In this document: positions 54,962 to 64,000 of the stretch, in pieces
Position numbering within the stretch: the stretch's first letter is position 1
Layout of the letters: the number at the start of each line of letters is the position of its first letter
Source: Oceanococcus sp041619555
GTDB taxonomy: Bacteria; Pseudomonadota; Gammaproteobacteria; Nevskiales; Oceanococcaceae
DNA: 64,000 nucleotides
Reading direction: 5' to 3'
Assembly: GCA_041619555.1 (NCBI GenBank)
Contig: JBFKDQ010000009.1
Coordinates: 1-64,000 of the forward strand
Program-made: the position numbers and the translations under genes
Notes under the pieces: generated by a model
The model's input: the letters and a program-made list of their open reading frames with translations, nothing else
The model's database searches: none
Told to the model about the DNA's origin: nothing

Positions 54962-56032
54962 TCAGCGGCGTCCGAAACTTTGCAATCGCCACAGCGCAAT
55001 GCCCGCCAGCATTGCGGTTGGTCCCAGCGCCGCCGTCGCGGCGGGCCAGTCGAAGACCTGGCCCAGGCTGCCGGCAACCTCGTTCACCACGTAAAAGCCA
55101 ATGCCGATCATCACGCCAATGAACAGACGCTCGCTGGCGCCGGTATCCCGCAACGGCCCGAGCACGAATGGCACGGCCAGAATCACCATTACCATCACCG
55201 TCAGCGGTGCCGCCAGCTTGCGCCAGAAGGCATATTTCGGCGCGGTTGCATCCAGACCGTTGTCCTGCAGATAGCGGATGTACTGAAACAGCCCGCGCAA
55301 GGACAGCCCATCGGCCTTCAACACGAACAACTGCAGCAATTCCGGTTCCAGTCCGATGTCCCATTCGCCCTGCGACTGATGCCGAATTTTCACCCCTGCC
55401 TCGTCGATTTCGGTCACCCGAAGATTGCGCGCCAGCCAGCGACCACCCTGGTAGACCGCCGCATCCATCGCCACCGTGCTGGTCAGACGATGGCTGTCCC
55501 GGTCCACCCGCAAGGCGCGAATCCGACCCGCGGTGCGATGATCAGGCAAGGCCTCGACGCGAATGAAATGCTCACCCTGCCGCAGCCAGATGGTGCGGCT
55601 GCTGGCACGGTCCTGGCCAAAGCGCGCCTGCACCGAGATTTCATCCGCCTTGTGCTGCGCTAAAGGCACGATGAATTCGCCCAGCAACAGCACGGCAACA
55701 CCGAGCATCAATCCGGCCTTGGCCGCCGCACCTGCGATCCGCAGCACCGAAACGCCGGCGGCCTGGATCACCACCAGTTCACCTGCGGCCGCCAAGCCGC
55801 CCAGGCCCAGAATGGTGCTCAACAAGACGATCAGCGGAAACATCTGATACAGCAGTTCCGGCAGCTTCAGCAGGGTCACCAGCGTCGCGGTCAGCAAAGT
55901 GAACTGGCCCTGCCCCAGATCGTCAAGTTGCTCCACCAGGGTGACAAAACCGGAAATCCCGGTGAGCGCCAGCGCCACCACCACGCACATGCCGAGCATG
56001 GCGCCACGCAGATGCCGGTCCAGAATCTTCAT
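54962..56032 (-). CDS. lptG: LPS export permease LptG
   Basis: The protein is 356 residues from the ATG at 56032, which overlaps the lptF stop by four bases. It has six TM helices in two groups of three around a periplasmic jellyroll domain (about residues 120-250). The family segment LGLGGLAAAGELVVIQAAGVS and the early KILDRHLRGAMLG start are typical. LptB2FG extracts lipopolysaccharide from the inner membrane. LptB and LptC are not in this window. A long upstream in-frame extension into lptF is rejected. Confidence 0.95.
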   Translation of the reverse strand: MKILDRHLRGAMLGMCVVVALALTGISGFVTLVEQLDDLGQGQFTLLTATLVTLLKLPELLYQMFPLIVLLSTILGLGGLAAAGELVVIQAAGVSVLRIAGAAAKAGLMLGVAVLLLGEFIVPLAQHKADEISVQARFGQDRASSRTIWLRQGEHFIRVEALPDHRTAGRIRALRVDRDSHRLTSTVAMDAAVYQGGRWLARNLRVTEIDEAGVKIRHQSQGEWDIGLEPELLQLFVLKADGLSLRGLFQYIRYLQDNGLDATAPKYAFWRKLAAPLTVMVMVILAVPFVLGPLRDTGASERLFIGVMIGIGFYVVNEVAGSLGQVFDWPAATAALGPTAMLAGIALWRLQSFGRR

Positions 56033-57123
56033 GCGCGCTGCAGGCGGATGCGCTCGATCCAGCCTCCTCGCACCGCATACAGACGCAGGGCCACCAGCGC
56101 TACGAGCAGATGCACCCACCAAAGGCCGATCCAGGGCGGCAACTCGCCCGACTCCAGCCAGGCCTGGGCCACGCCGAGCAGATTGAAATAGACAATGTAG
56201 ATCACGATCCCAAGCGCAACCTTGCTGTAACGACCGCTGCGGGCCTCGGTCTTGGACAGAGGCACCGACAGCAGGGCCAGCAGGAGCACGGCCAGGGGCG
56301 AGGACAGACGCCACTGCAGTTCGGCGATGTCCCGGGGGTCGGCGGAACCGATCAGATCAAAACTGGATTTGTTCGCCTGTCGGCTGGAACGATAGATGAA
56401 CTCGGGCGGCTCCATCGTCACTCCATGCTCGGCGAAATGCGTGATGCGGAACTGCGCCTCGCCGGGCACGCCATCCACCCGATAGCCGTCGAGCAGGACC
56501 AGGCTGCGCGCGCCGGTCTTCTCGTCCAGACGCTGCACGCCGCGCGGCGCCGTCACCACGCTTTCCCCGTCCACCTCCAGCAGTTGCACGAAGACGTCCC
56601 GGATCTCGGAGCCATCGGCCGCAACGGACTCCACATAGAAGACCCCGCGATCATCCGGCAATTCCCTGAAGCGACCCGGCTCGACCACTCCGAAACGCAG
56701 TTCCTGAGCCGCTTTCTTGGTCATGTAATCCACCGTTCGACCGGCCAGCGGACTGAGATACAGGCTCAACACGCCGGTCAGAACCGCCAGCACGAAGCCC
56801 AGGCGCATGAAGGGCCGGTACAGACGCCCCATGCCCACGCCACAGGCATGCATCGCGGCGATTTCGCTGTCGCGGTACATCCGCCCCAGCGCCAGCATGG
56901 AGCCAAGCAGCAGGGAAATCGGCGTCAGAATGGTGAGATATTGCAGGCTGGACAGCACCACGACCTTCCAGAGCAGGTCCGGCGGGATCGTGCCCTTCGC
57001 CGCCTCGGCCAGAAACCGCGCGAAGCGGGTGCTGAGCATGATCGCCATCAGCACGGCGGTCACCGCCAGCCAGGTGCGGCCGGCTTCCAGAAACAGATAG
57101 CGCTCGAGAATTTTCCGGCGCAA
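56029..57123 (-). CDS. lptF: LPS export permease LptF
   Basis: This 364-residue permease is LptG's partner. Transmembrane segments include TWLAVTAVLMAIMLSTRFARFL, and the conserved LGRMYRDSEIAAMHACG block lies in the first bundle; a periplasmic jellyroll follows. The start is probably TTG at 57123: it is preceded by AAGGGAGAG at ideal spacing and gives RRKILERYLF, the usual N-terminus. A longer start at 57162 would lack that signal and overlap the pepA spacer. It is divergent from pepA as in many gammaproteobacteria. Confidence 0.94.
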   Translation of the reverse strand: MRRKILERYLFLEAGRTWLAVTAVLMAIMLSTRFARFLAEAAKGTIPPDLLWKVVVLSSLQYLTILTPISLLLGSMLALGRMYRDSEIAAMHACGVGMGRLYRPFMRLGFVLAVLTGVLSLYLSPLAGRTVDYMTKKAAQELRFGVVEPGRFRELPDDRGVFYVESVAADGSEIRDVFVQLLEVDGESVVTAPRGVQRLDEKTGARSLVLLDGYRVDGVPGEAQFRITHFAEHGVTMEPPEFIYRSSRQANKSSFDLIGSADPRDIAELQWRLSSPLAVLLLALLSVPLSKTEARSGRYSKVALGIVIYIVYFNLLGVAQAWLESGELPPWIGLWWVHLLVALVALRLYAVRGGWIERIRLQRA

Positions 57124-57215
57124 GCCGCTCTCCCTTGAGGTGTTGGTTCCACGCAGCGGCATCCGGGCCGCGCAGGTGCGTTATGATTCTAGGACACTTT
57201 TCCAGTTGTCCGGAT

Positions 57216-58694
57216 ATGAAATATCAAACCAAGGCCGGCGCGCCTGAAAAACAGCGCACCGCATGTCTCGTCCTCGCGGTCTTTGAACGCCGCAAGCTGA
57301 GCGTTCCGGCCCAGGCCGCCGACGCCGCCTGTGACGGCGCCCTCGCGCAGATCCTCGCGCGCGGCGACATCGACGGCAAGAGTGGCCAGACCTTGCTGCT
57401 GCAAGCCATTGAGGGCATCGCCGCCGATCGAGTGCTGCTGGTCGGCTGCGGCAAACAGAAGAGCTTCGATGCTCGGCAATACCTCAAGGCCCAGGCCACC
57501 GCCGCCGCCGCGCTCGGCGCTCTGGGCGCCAAGGATTGCCTCAATACCCTGACGCTGCTGGAAATCTCCGGTCGCGACAAGGCCTGGGCGGTGCAGCATG
57601 CGGTGCTGGCGATGGACGCCCAGTTCTATCGTTTTGACGAGCTGAAAAGCGAGAAAGCGCCGGCCCGCACCCTGAAGACCGTGCAGCTTGCAATCTCGAA
57701 CAAGAGCAAGGCGCTGGAACAGGCCTTAAGCCTGGGAGTCGCGACTGCGGCTGGCGTCGCCCTGAGCATGGATCTGGGCAACCGGCCGGGCAATCTGTGC
57801 ACCCCCACGGACCTTGCGGAACAGGGCCTGAAACTGGCCAATCAGTACAAGACCATCGATTGCCGGGTGCTGGAAGAAAAGGAGATGGAAAAGCTCGGGA
57901 TGGGTGCGCTGCTGTCGGTATCTCGCGGCAGCCGCGAACCGGCCAAACTGATCGTGATGGAGTACAAGGGCGGCGACGCATCGGCTACGCCGATTGCGCT
58001 GGTCGGCAAGGGCCTCACCTTTGATGCCGGCGGCATCAGCATCAAGCCATCGGCACGCATGGAGGAAATGAAATTCGACATGTGCGGCGGCGCGACCGTG
58101 TTCGGCGTGTTTCAGGCGCTCGCCGAATCCGATCTGCCCCTGCACGTGGTTGGCGTCGTGCCCAGTTCGGAGAACCTGCCGGACGGCGCCGCCAACAAAC
58201 CGGGCGACGTGGTCACCAGCATGGCCGGACTGACCATCGAGGTGATCAATACCGATGCCGAAGGACGGCTGATTCTCTGCGACGCACTGACCTATACCCA
58301 GCGCGAGTACAAACCGCGGGTACTGATCGACATGGCCACCCTGACCGGCGCCTGCGTCGTCGCCCTGGGCGAACATGCCACCGGGCTGTTCGCGAACAAC
58401 CAGGAACTGGCCCAGAACCTGCTCGACGCCGGCGAGCAGAGCTGTGACCGCGCCTGGCAGATGCCCTTGTGGGAGGACTACCAGGCACAGATCAAGAGTA
58501 CGGTGGCGGACATCGCCAATGTCGGCGGGCCCGGCGCGGGCGCGATCACCGCGGCCTGCTTCCTGCACCGTTTCACCAAGCAGGCGAACTGGGCCCATCT
58601 GGATATCGCCGGCACCGCCTGGACATCCAAGAAGTACTCCACCGGTCGTCCGGTGCCCCTGCTGATGCAGTATCTCGCCCAGCAGGCCAAGTGA
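57216..58694 (+). CDS. pepA: Leucyl aminopeptidase (cytosol aminopeptidase)
   Basis: The 492-residue M17 peptidase starts at ATG 57216, giving MKYQTKAGAPEKQR, which matches the family N-terminus; earlier ATGs were rejected. The two-metal site is seen in VGKGLTFDAGGIS, KFDMCGGATVFG and the signature NTDAEGRLILCDAL. It removes N-terminal residues from peptides and in some bacteria also binds DNA in Xer recombination and transcription control. TATGAT at 57182-57187 could be its -10 box. It is followed by holC with a GTGA overlap. Confidence 0.95.
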   Translation: MKYQTKAGAPEKQRTACLVLAVFERRKLSVPAQAADAACDGALAQILARGDIDGKSGQTLLLQAIEGIAADRVLLVGCGKQKSFDARQYLKAQATAAAALGALGAKDCLNTLTLLEISGRDKAWAVQHAVLAMDAQFYRFDELKSEKAPARTLKTVQLAISNKSKALEQALSLGVATAAGVALSMDLGNRPGNLCTPTDLAEQGLKLANQYKTIDCRVLEEKEMEKLGMGALLSVSRGSREPAKLIVMEYKGGDASATPIALVGKGLTFDAGGISIKPSARMEEMKFDMCGGATVFGVFQALAESDLPLHVVGVVPSSENLPDGAANKPGDVVTSMAGLTIEVINTDAEGRLILCDALTYTQREYKPRVLIDMATLTGACVVALGEHATGLFANNQELAQNLLDAGEQSCDRAWQMPLWEDYQAQIKSTVADIANVGGPGAGAITAACFLHRFTKQANWAHLDIAGTAWTSKKYSTGRPVPLLMQYLAQQAK

Positions 58695-59122
58695 CCCGGG
58701 TCAGCTTCTACATCCTGGAACAAGGAACGGCAGACGCGCGCGAGCGTTTCGTCTGCCGTTTGCTGGAACGCATCTATCAGGAGGGACAGCGGGTCTACGC
58801 CCATGTCCCCGATCCCTTGAGCCAGGGTCGGCTGGATGAACGCCTGTGGACCTTCCGGGACGACAGCTTTGTGCCGCACGACCATGAATCCACCGACTGC
58901 GACAGTCACATCGTCATTGGCAGCGGCACTCAACTGCCGCAGCGGCGCGAGGTCCTGCTCAATCTGGACATTGCCAGCGGCGAGCCACCGCAGTTCTTTG
59001 CCAGCTTCGAACGCATGCTGGAAATCGTCGCCGGCGACGAACGCGAACGCGCGCTGGCGCGGCAGCGCTACGGGTTCTATCGTCATCGCGGCTACGAACT
59101 GCAGACCCACAAAATCGCCTGA
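58691..59122 (+). CDS. holC: DNA polymerase III subunit chi
   Basis: The 143-residue protein starts with GTG at 58691, overlapping the pepA stop by four bases. Family features include RVSFYILEQG at the start, the FVCRLLERIYQEGQRVYAHV segment, LWTFRDDSFVPH and HIVIGSG. The chi subunit links the clamp loader to single-strand binding protein. The pepA-holC-valS order is conserved in gammaproteobacteria, which supports the assignment despite the family's low conservation. Confidence 0.93.
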   Translation: MTRVSFYILEQGTADARERFVCRLLERIYQEGQRVYAHVPDPLSQGRLDERLWTFRDDSFVPHDHESTDCDSHIVIGSGTQLPQRREVLLNLDIASGEPPQFFASFERMLEIVAGDERERALARQRYGFYRHRGYELQTHKIA

Positions 59123-59150
59123 GCCGCCAGGGTCACTCCGCCAAAGCCTA

Positions 59151-59156
59151 TATAAT
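59151..59156 (+). promoter_or_regulatory. -10 box upstream of valS
   Basis: A perfect TATAAT lies 51 bases before the valS ATG in the 79-base gap after holC. No recognisable -35 was found. valS may thus be transcribed separately from pepA-holC. Confidence 0.5.
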
Positions 59157-59201
59157 CAGCGACTTTTCGTCGCCGCCTGAAACGCAGAGTCAAGAATACG
59201 C

Positions 59202-61955
59202 ATGGACAAGAATTACGATCCTTCGCAGATCGAAGCGCGCTGGTACGCGCAATGGGAAAAAAACGGCGACTTTCGCATGGGCATGACCGGCGAGTCCTAC
59301 TGCATCATGATTCCGCCACCCAATGTCACCGGCAGCCTGCACATGGGGCATGCATTCCAGGACACGATCATGGACGCCCTCACACGCTATCACCGGATGA
59401 AGGGCCATGCGACCTTGTGGCAACCCGGGACCGATCATGCCGGCATCGCCACCCAGATGGTGGTGGAACGCCAGTTGGCCGCGGAAGGCAGCAACCGCCA
59501 TGAACTCGGGCGCGACAAATTCCTCGACAAGGTCTGGGCCTGGAAGGCCGAATCGGGCGGCAACATCACCCGGCAGCTCCGCCGCATGGGGGCCTCGGTA
59601 GACTGGGAGCGCGAACGTTTCACGATGGATGCCGGTCTGTCCAAGGCGGTCACCGAGGTGTTCGTGAAACTGCATGCCGAAGGCCTGATCTATCGCGGCA
59701 AGCGGCTGGTCAACTGGGACCCGATCCTGAAGACCGCGGTCTCGGATCTGGAGGTTGAAGCACAGGAGGAAAATGGCCATCTGTGGCATTTCCGCTATCC
59801 CCTGAGCGATGGCTCCGGTCATGTCACCGTCGCGACCACCCGGCCCGAAACGATGCTGGGCGACAGTGCCGTAGCGGTGCACCCTGAGGATGAACGCTAT
59901 CGCGCGCTGATCGGCAAGACCGTCCGCCTGCCGCTGGTCGAGCGCGAAATTCCGGTCATTGCCGATGACTATGTCGACAAGGATTTTGGCACCGGCGTCG
60001 TGAAAATCACGCCCGCTCACGATTTCAATGACTATGAAATGGGTCAGCGCCATCAATTGCCGCTGATCAACATCCTCAATGATGATGCCAGCATCAACGA
60101 AGTGGCGCCCGAAAAGTATCGGGGCATGGACCGCTTTGTCGCCCGCCAGGCGGTGGTCGCCGACCTGGAGGCGCTGGGCCTGCTCGCCAAGGTCGACGAT
60201 CACACGCTGATGGTGCCCCGCGGCGATCGCACCCATCAGGTCCTGGAGCCCTATCTGACCGATCAATGGTTCGTCAAAGCCGCGCCCCTGGCACAGCCGG
60301 CCATCGAGGCGGTGGAATCGGGACGCATCCGCTTCGTACCGGAAAACTGGTCCAAGACTTATTTCGAGTGGATGCGCAATATCCAGGACTGGTGCATTTC
60401 CCGGCAAATCTGGTGGGGCCACCGGATCCCGGCCTGGTACGACGATGACGGTCAGGTCTATGTCGGACGTGATGAAGCCGAAGTCCGGCAGTTGCACCAG
60501 TTGCCCGCCGATCGGGTCCTGCGCCAGGACGAGGATGTGCTGGATACCTGGTTTTCCTCGGCCCTGTGGCCCTTTTCTACCCTGGGCTGGCCGGAACGTA
60601 CCGCCGAACTGGCCAAGCACTACCCGACCAGCGTCCTGGTCACCGGCTTCGACATCATCTTTTTCTGGGTCGCCCGGATGATCATGATGGGCCTCAAGTT
60701 CATGGACGACGTGCCGTTCCGCGAGGTCTACGTGCATGGACTGGTGCGTGACGCCTCCGGCGCCAAGATGTCCAAGTCTAAGGGCAATGTGATCGATCCG
60801 CTGGACATCGTCGATGGCATTACTCTGGACGCCCTGCTCAGCAAGCGCACCAGCGGCATGATGCAGCCACAGCTCGCCCAGAAGATCGCGCAGCAGACCC
60901 GCACCGACTTTCCCGAGGGCATCCCCTCGCATGGCACGGATGCGCTGCGTTTCTACTTTGCTGCGCTGGCCTCCACCGGCCGGGACATCCGATTCGACAC
61001 CCAGCGTCTGGCCGGCTACAAGAACTTCTGCAACAAGCTCTGGAACGCCGCACGCTACGTCAACATGATGGTGGCCGAGCACGATCTGCAGGCCGCCACG
61101 GTCACCAGTCCCGGCATCGCCGAGCGCTGGATCTGTTCCAAGATGAATACCCTGATCACCTCGGTCAATCAGCACTATGCCATTTACCGATTTGATCTGA
61201 TTGCGGCCGAGCTGCACGAGTTCGTCTGGCACCATTTCTGCGACTGGTACCTGGAACTGAGCAAGCCGGTGCTGCAACACGGCGAGGACCCGGCCGGCCA
61301 GCTCGCCACCGCCCGCTGCCTGGTCAGCGTGCTGGAAACCATCCTGCGCCTGCTCCACCCGATCATGCCCTTCATCACCGAAGAGATCTGGCAGGGCATC
61401 GGTCCGCTGGCAGGCAAATCAGGCACAAGCCTGATGCATCAGCCCTTCCCCAGTCCGGATGCCGACGCCCATGATGCACAGGCGGAAGACGAGATCGACT
61501 GGTTGCAGCAAAGCCTGCTGGGTCTGCGGCAGATCCGCGGCGAAATGGACATCTCACCCGGCAAGCCGCTGGACGTGCTGGTTGCCGATGCCCAGGCACA
61601 GGACGAGACCCGGCTGCAGAAGCTCGGCCTATGGCTTAAGGCACTGGGTCGCATCCAGTCGCTGAGTCCGGCCGGTGAGCAGCCACCAGAATCCGCCATT
61701 GCCATGGTCGGTCAGATGAAGCTGCTGGTGCCGATGGCAGGACTGATCGACAAGGACGCCGAACTGGCCCGACTGGACAAGCGGATCGCCAAACTGGGCA
61801 AGGAAGTTGCCGCCGCCGAGGCCAAGCTGAACAATCCGGCTTTCGTCGCCAAGGCGCCCGAGAACGTGGTCGCCAGCGCACGGGAACAGGCGGAGCGGCA
61901 GCGCCAGGCCTTGACGGATCTGCGCAACCAGCACGCCCGCATCAGCGCGTTATAG
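59202..61955 (+). CDS. valS: Valyl-tRNA synthetase
   Basis: The 917-residue class I synthetase has the ATP motifs PPPNVTGSLHMGHAF (HMGH) and KMSKSKGN, the editing domain with ATTRPETMLGD, the FDTQRLAGYKNFCNKLWNAARY anticodon-binding segment, and a C-terminal coiled-coil arm (RLDKRIAKLGKEVAAAEAKLNN). It attaches valine to tRNA-Val and hydrolyses misacylated threonine. The last 14 bases overlap the convergent hybrid kinase gene. Confidence 0.97.
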   Translation: MDKNYDPSQIEARWYAQWEKNGDFRMGMTGESYCIMIPPPNVTGSLHMGHAFQDTIMDALTRYHRMKGHATLWQPGTDHAGIATQMVVERQLAAEGSNRHELGRDKFLDKVWAWKAESGGNITRQLRRMGASVDWERERFTMDAGLSKAVTEVFVKLHAEGLIYRGKRLVNWDPILKTAVSDLEVEAQEENGHLWHFRYPLSDGSGHVTVATTRPETMLGDSAVAVHPEDERYRALIGKTVRLPLVEREIPVIADDYVDKDFGTGVVKITPAHDFNDYEMGQRHQLPLINILNDDASINEVAPEKYRGMDRFVARQAVVADLEALGLLAKVDDHTLMVPRGDRTHQVLEPYLTDQWFVKAAPLAQPAIEAVESGRIRFVPENWSKTYFEWMRNIQDWCISRQIWWGHRIPAWYDDDGQVYVGRDEAEVRQLHQLPADRVLRQDEDVLDTWFSSALWPFSTLGWPERTAELAKHYPTSVLVTGFDIIFFWVARMIMMGLKFMDDVPFREVYVHGLVRDASGAKMSKSKGNVIDPLDIVDGITLDALLSKRTSGMMQPQLAQKIAQQTRTDFPEGIPSHGTDALRFYFAALASTGRDIRFDTQRLAGYKNFCNKLWNAARYVNMMVAEHDLQAATVTSPGIAERWICSKMNTLITSVNQHYAIYRFDLIAAELHEFVWHHFCDWYLELSKPVLQHGEDPAGQLATARCLVSVLETILRLLHPIMPFITEEIWQGIGPLAGKSGTSLMHQPFPSPDADAHDAQAEDEIDWLQQSLLGLRQIRGEMDISPGKPLDVLVADAQAQDETRLQKLGLWLKALGRIQSLSPAGEQPPESAIAMVGQMKLLVPMAGLIDKDAELARLDKRIAKLGKEVAAAEAKLNNPAFVAKAPENVVASAREQAERQRQALTDLRNQHARISAL

Positions 61956-64000
61956 CGCCGGCAGCCCCCGCCCCCAGCAGGCCGAAGTGGCTCGCGCCAG
62001 ACTTGCAACGGCGATCCAGCCCCGAACGCCGATCGCCGCCCAGGAAACCATACGCTCCGGCCGTGACGGGCTGTTTGAGCGGTCGTGCGCTGGCCACAGG
62101 GTTGTCATCCATGTCGGCCCGGCGACGTTCCGAGACATCGGAGGCTCGCGGCGAATCGGCTTCCTCGCCGACCGCGAGCACCTTGCGCCAGCTGGATCTC
62201 AAGTCCTGGCTGGCGTCGGCACGCTGCGCCAACTCTTGATCCAGATGCATCGCCCGCTGGACCAGGCGCAGGACCTGTTCCAGTTCGGCTCGCGCCATGG
62301 GTTTGGACAACCAGTGATCGATACCGGCCCGGACAGCCGCAGCCTGGGCTTCCGGAGTGGCATCCGCCGAAACGGCAAAGATCAGCGGCTGCCGGCCCAG
62401 CGGCAAGGCACGGATCTGCGTGCTGGCGCCAAGACCATCAAGCACCGGCATGTGCAGATCGGTCAGGATCAGATCGAAGTCCTGGCGGCCTGCCGCCGCA
62501 ACCGCAGCCTCACCATCGTCCACCACCGTCACATCCTCGCAACCGGCACGGCTGAGCATCGTGCGCAAAACCAGCTGGTTGACCGGCACGTCCTCGGCCA
62601 CCAGGATCTTCAAGCCCTTGCCCAGAGCAGGCCGCGGCGGCAGAAGAGCGGCGCCTGGCCGCGGCTTGCTCAAGCAGCGCCAGATCCGGCGCGGACTGAT
62701 GACAGCCTCCAGAGCGGCTGGATCCAGCACCGCTTCGGCGCCCCGCGGGCCACGCAGTTCGATCCAGGCACCCGGCCTGAATTCGGCCGCCGACTCCAGT
62801 CCACAGCGCTGCCAGCGTGCGGTCAGGGCCAGCACCGGCAGAATGTCCGGCGCCAGGCCGCCATGCACCAGAACAGATTCCGGCTGCCGCGCGGACACTT
62901 CCTCCGCGCGGCGCATGCGCATGATGAAGTGAAAGCGCGAACCGCTTGCCGGCTCGCTCTCGGCCCAGATGCGGCCACCGGATTGCTCACAGATCTGCCG
63001 GCAGATGGCCAGCCCCAGTCCCGTGCCGCCGTATTGACGAGTGGTGGATGGATCCGCCTGGATGAATTCGTCGAACAGGACCGCCACGCGATCGGTTTCG
63101 ATGCCGAGTCCGGTGTCCTCGACGTCAACCCGCAGGGCGCCCGCATCGCCTGCGTCGCACTGCCACTGCAGACGCAGCGTGATGCCGCCCTGGGCGGTGA
63201 ACTTGGCCGCGTTGGATAACAGGTTCAGGATGACCTGCCGCAGCCGATGGGGATCTCCGATCAGCCGTTGAGGCAGGGCTTGATCGGCCAGCAGACGCAA
63301 GCTCAGCCCTTTCTCCCGCAGCTGCGGGAGAATCATCTCGATCGCATCTTCGAAAGGTTCGATGGTGGCAAACGCCACATCTTCAAAAGGCAGTTGACCG
63401 GATTCCAGCTTGGCGAAATCCAGCACGTCATTAACGACGGCCAGCAAGGCCTGACCGCTGTTCTGGATCGTGTCCAGACAGGCCTGCTGCTCGGCATCAA
63501 GCGCGGAGTCCTGCAACACCGAGGCCATGCCCAGAATGGCATTCAAGGGCGTGCGGATCTCGTGCGACATGTTGGCGACGAATCGGGTACGCGCCCGGCT
63601 CAGAGATTCCGCCTGCTCCTTGGCCAGGGCCAGGGCCTGGGCCGCCTGCCAGCGCTCCTCGATGTCGACCAGGGTACCGATGTATCCGGCCTGCTCCCAG
63701 GCCGCACCGGCCGGTGCCACCAGCAATTCGAATCGACGCCAGCCTTGCGCCTGATGGCATAGACGAACTTCCCGGCGGATCGCAGGCTCACCGCCAACCA
63801 GCATTTTCAGCGCCTGGCGCAATTCGGCCTGATCGTCGGGGTGAATGAAACGCAGCAGACTTTGTCCAACACTCGCCTCCAGACTCTGCCCCGTGCTCAC
63901 CACCCAGGCCGGATTCAGATAATCCAGTCGCGCGGCCGCGTCACAGCGGAAGATGACCTCGCTGACCGCATTAAGCACCTGGCGATGACGCTCCTCGCTG
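61942..64000 (-). CDS. Hybrid sensor histidine kinase (PAS-HisKA-HATPase-REC), N-terminus cut off
   Basis: The frame continues past the right edge, so only the C-terminal ~686 residues are seen. In order: end of a preceding linker, a PAS domain with PAC (up to about residue 115 from the edge), a coiled linker, HisKA with phosphorylatable His in FVANMSHEIRTPLN, and HATPase with N-box LRQVILNLLSNAAKF, DTGLGI and GGTGLGLAICRQI. A weakly conserved segment follows, then a receiver with VAEDVPVNQ, phosphoacceptor Asp in LILTDLHMP and Lys in LSKPM. A non-conserved tail ends in GGDRRSGLDRR. The partner regulator is unknown; the Hpt protein at 22848 is one possible acceptor. Confidence 0.9.
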   Translation of the reverse strand, partial: SEERHRQVLNAVSEVIFRCDAAARLDYLNPAWVVSTGQSLEASVGQSLLRFIHPDDQAELRQALKMLVGGEPAIRREVRLCHQAQGWRRFELLVAPAGAAWEQAGYIGTLVDIEERWQAAQALALAKEQAESLSRARTRFVANMSHEIRTPLNAILGMASVLQDSALDAEQQACLDTIQNSGQALLAVVNDVLDFAKLESGQLPFEDVAFATIEPFEDAIEMILPQLREKGLSLRLLADQALPQRLIGDPHRLRQVILNLLSNAAKFTAQGGITLRLQWQCDAGDAGALRVDVEDTGLGIETDRVAVLFDEFIQADPSTTRQYGGTGLGLAICRQICEQSGGRIWAESEPASGSRFHFIMRMRRAEEVSARQPESVLVHGGLAPDILPVLALTARWQRCGLESAAEFRPGAWIELRGPRGAEAVLDPAALEAVISPRRIWRCLSKPRPGAALLPPRPALGKGLKILVAEDVPVNQLVLRTMLSRAGCEDVTVVDDGEAAVAAAGRQDFDLILTDLHMPVLDGLGASTQIRALPLGRQPLIFAVSADATPEAQAAAVRAGIDHWLSKPMARAELEQVLRLVQRAMHLDQELAQRADASQDLRSSWRKVLAVGEEADSPRASDVSERRRADMDDNPVASARPLKQPVTAGAYGFLGGDRRSGLDRRCKSGASHFGLLGAGAAGAITR

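Noticed and set aside
56033..56314. 94-residue N-terminal extension of LptG
   Set aside because: It would run back through lptF in another frame and lacks similarity to LptG; the ATGA-coupled start at 56032 fits the family.
59190..61358. 722-residue open frame antisense to valS
   Set aside because: This is an antisense shadow of a universally conserved synthetase, with no motifs or ribosome-binding site.

Overview
This is a 64 kb chromosomal stretch from a GC-rich Gram-negative bacterium, most likely a gammaproteobacterium. The sequence shows several conserved gammaproteobacterial gene orders: queA-tgt-yajC-secD-secF, tesA divergent from ybbA-ybbP, and lptF/lptG divergent from pepA-holC-valS. 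Placement near Nevskiales/Solimonadaceae or Xanthomonadales is only an inference from composition and catabolic content. No insertion sequence, integrase, CRISPR array, rRNA or plasmid/phage gene was seen. One tRNA (Leu, CAA) is present.

Layout. 1-6.8 kb: a catabolic block with the 3' end of an acetoacetyl-CoA-synthetase-like ligase, an SCP-2-type thiolase, an SDR dehydrogenase, a crotonase, a serine beta-lactamase-like hydrolase and a Rieske oxygenase; the substrate is unknown. 6.9-8.5 kb: a DUF1631 gene of visibly lower GC. 8.8-13.7 kb: an iron alcohol dehydrogenase and an operon of two predicted lipoprotein hydrolases. 13.9-15.3 kb: a voltage-sensor/CorA fusion. 15.5-20.3 kb: an RND/MMPL exporter, a LolA-like periplasmic protein and a beta-barrel-like protein. 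20.4-22.8 kb: PEP synthase. 22.8-25.5 kb: phosphorelay parts (Hpt, an internally deleted hybrid kinase, a LuxO-like sigma-54 activator). 25.9-28.2 kb: an SDR and an aldehyde dehydrogenase. 28.4-34.9 kb: DUF4197, a GGDEF-EAL protein divergent from a periplasmic solute-binding protein, an OprP-type porin, a DUF6265 protein and an SGNH hydrolase.

34.9-44.3 kb is mainly housekeeping: TesA, YbbA-YbbP, the SecDF-YajC translocase accessory complex, the queuosine enzymes Tgt and QueA, and tRNA-Leu. 44.5-47.9 kb holds a secreted coiled-coil protein and an HDOD protein. 47.9-54.9 kb contains a zinc alcohol dehydrogenase divergent from a compact operon (hpd, hmgA, fahA, maiA, acetoacetyl-CoA synthetase). 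That operon takes 4-hydroxyphenylpyruvate through homogentisate to fumarate and acetoacetyl-CoA. 55-62 kb returns to envelope and housekeeping genes (LptG, LptF, PepA, HolC, ValS). The window ends inside a hybrid sensor kinase.

The most unusual items are the voltage-sensor domain joined to a CorA-type pore, the collapsed hybrid kinase between an intact Hpt protein and a LuxO-like regulator, and the solute-binding protein facing a GGDEF-EAL protein with a degenerate GGDQF site. Also notable are the cysteine-containing secreted coiled-coil protein and several palindromes in divergent or leader regions. No clear defence or secondary-metabolite system was recognised.
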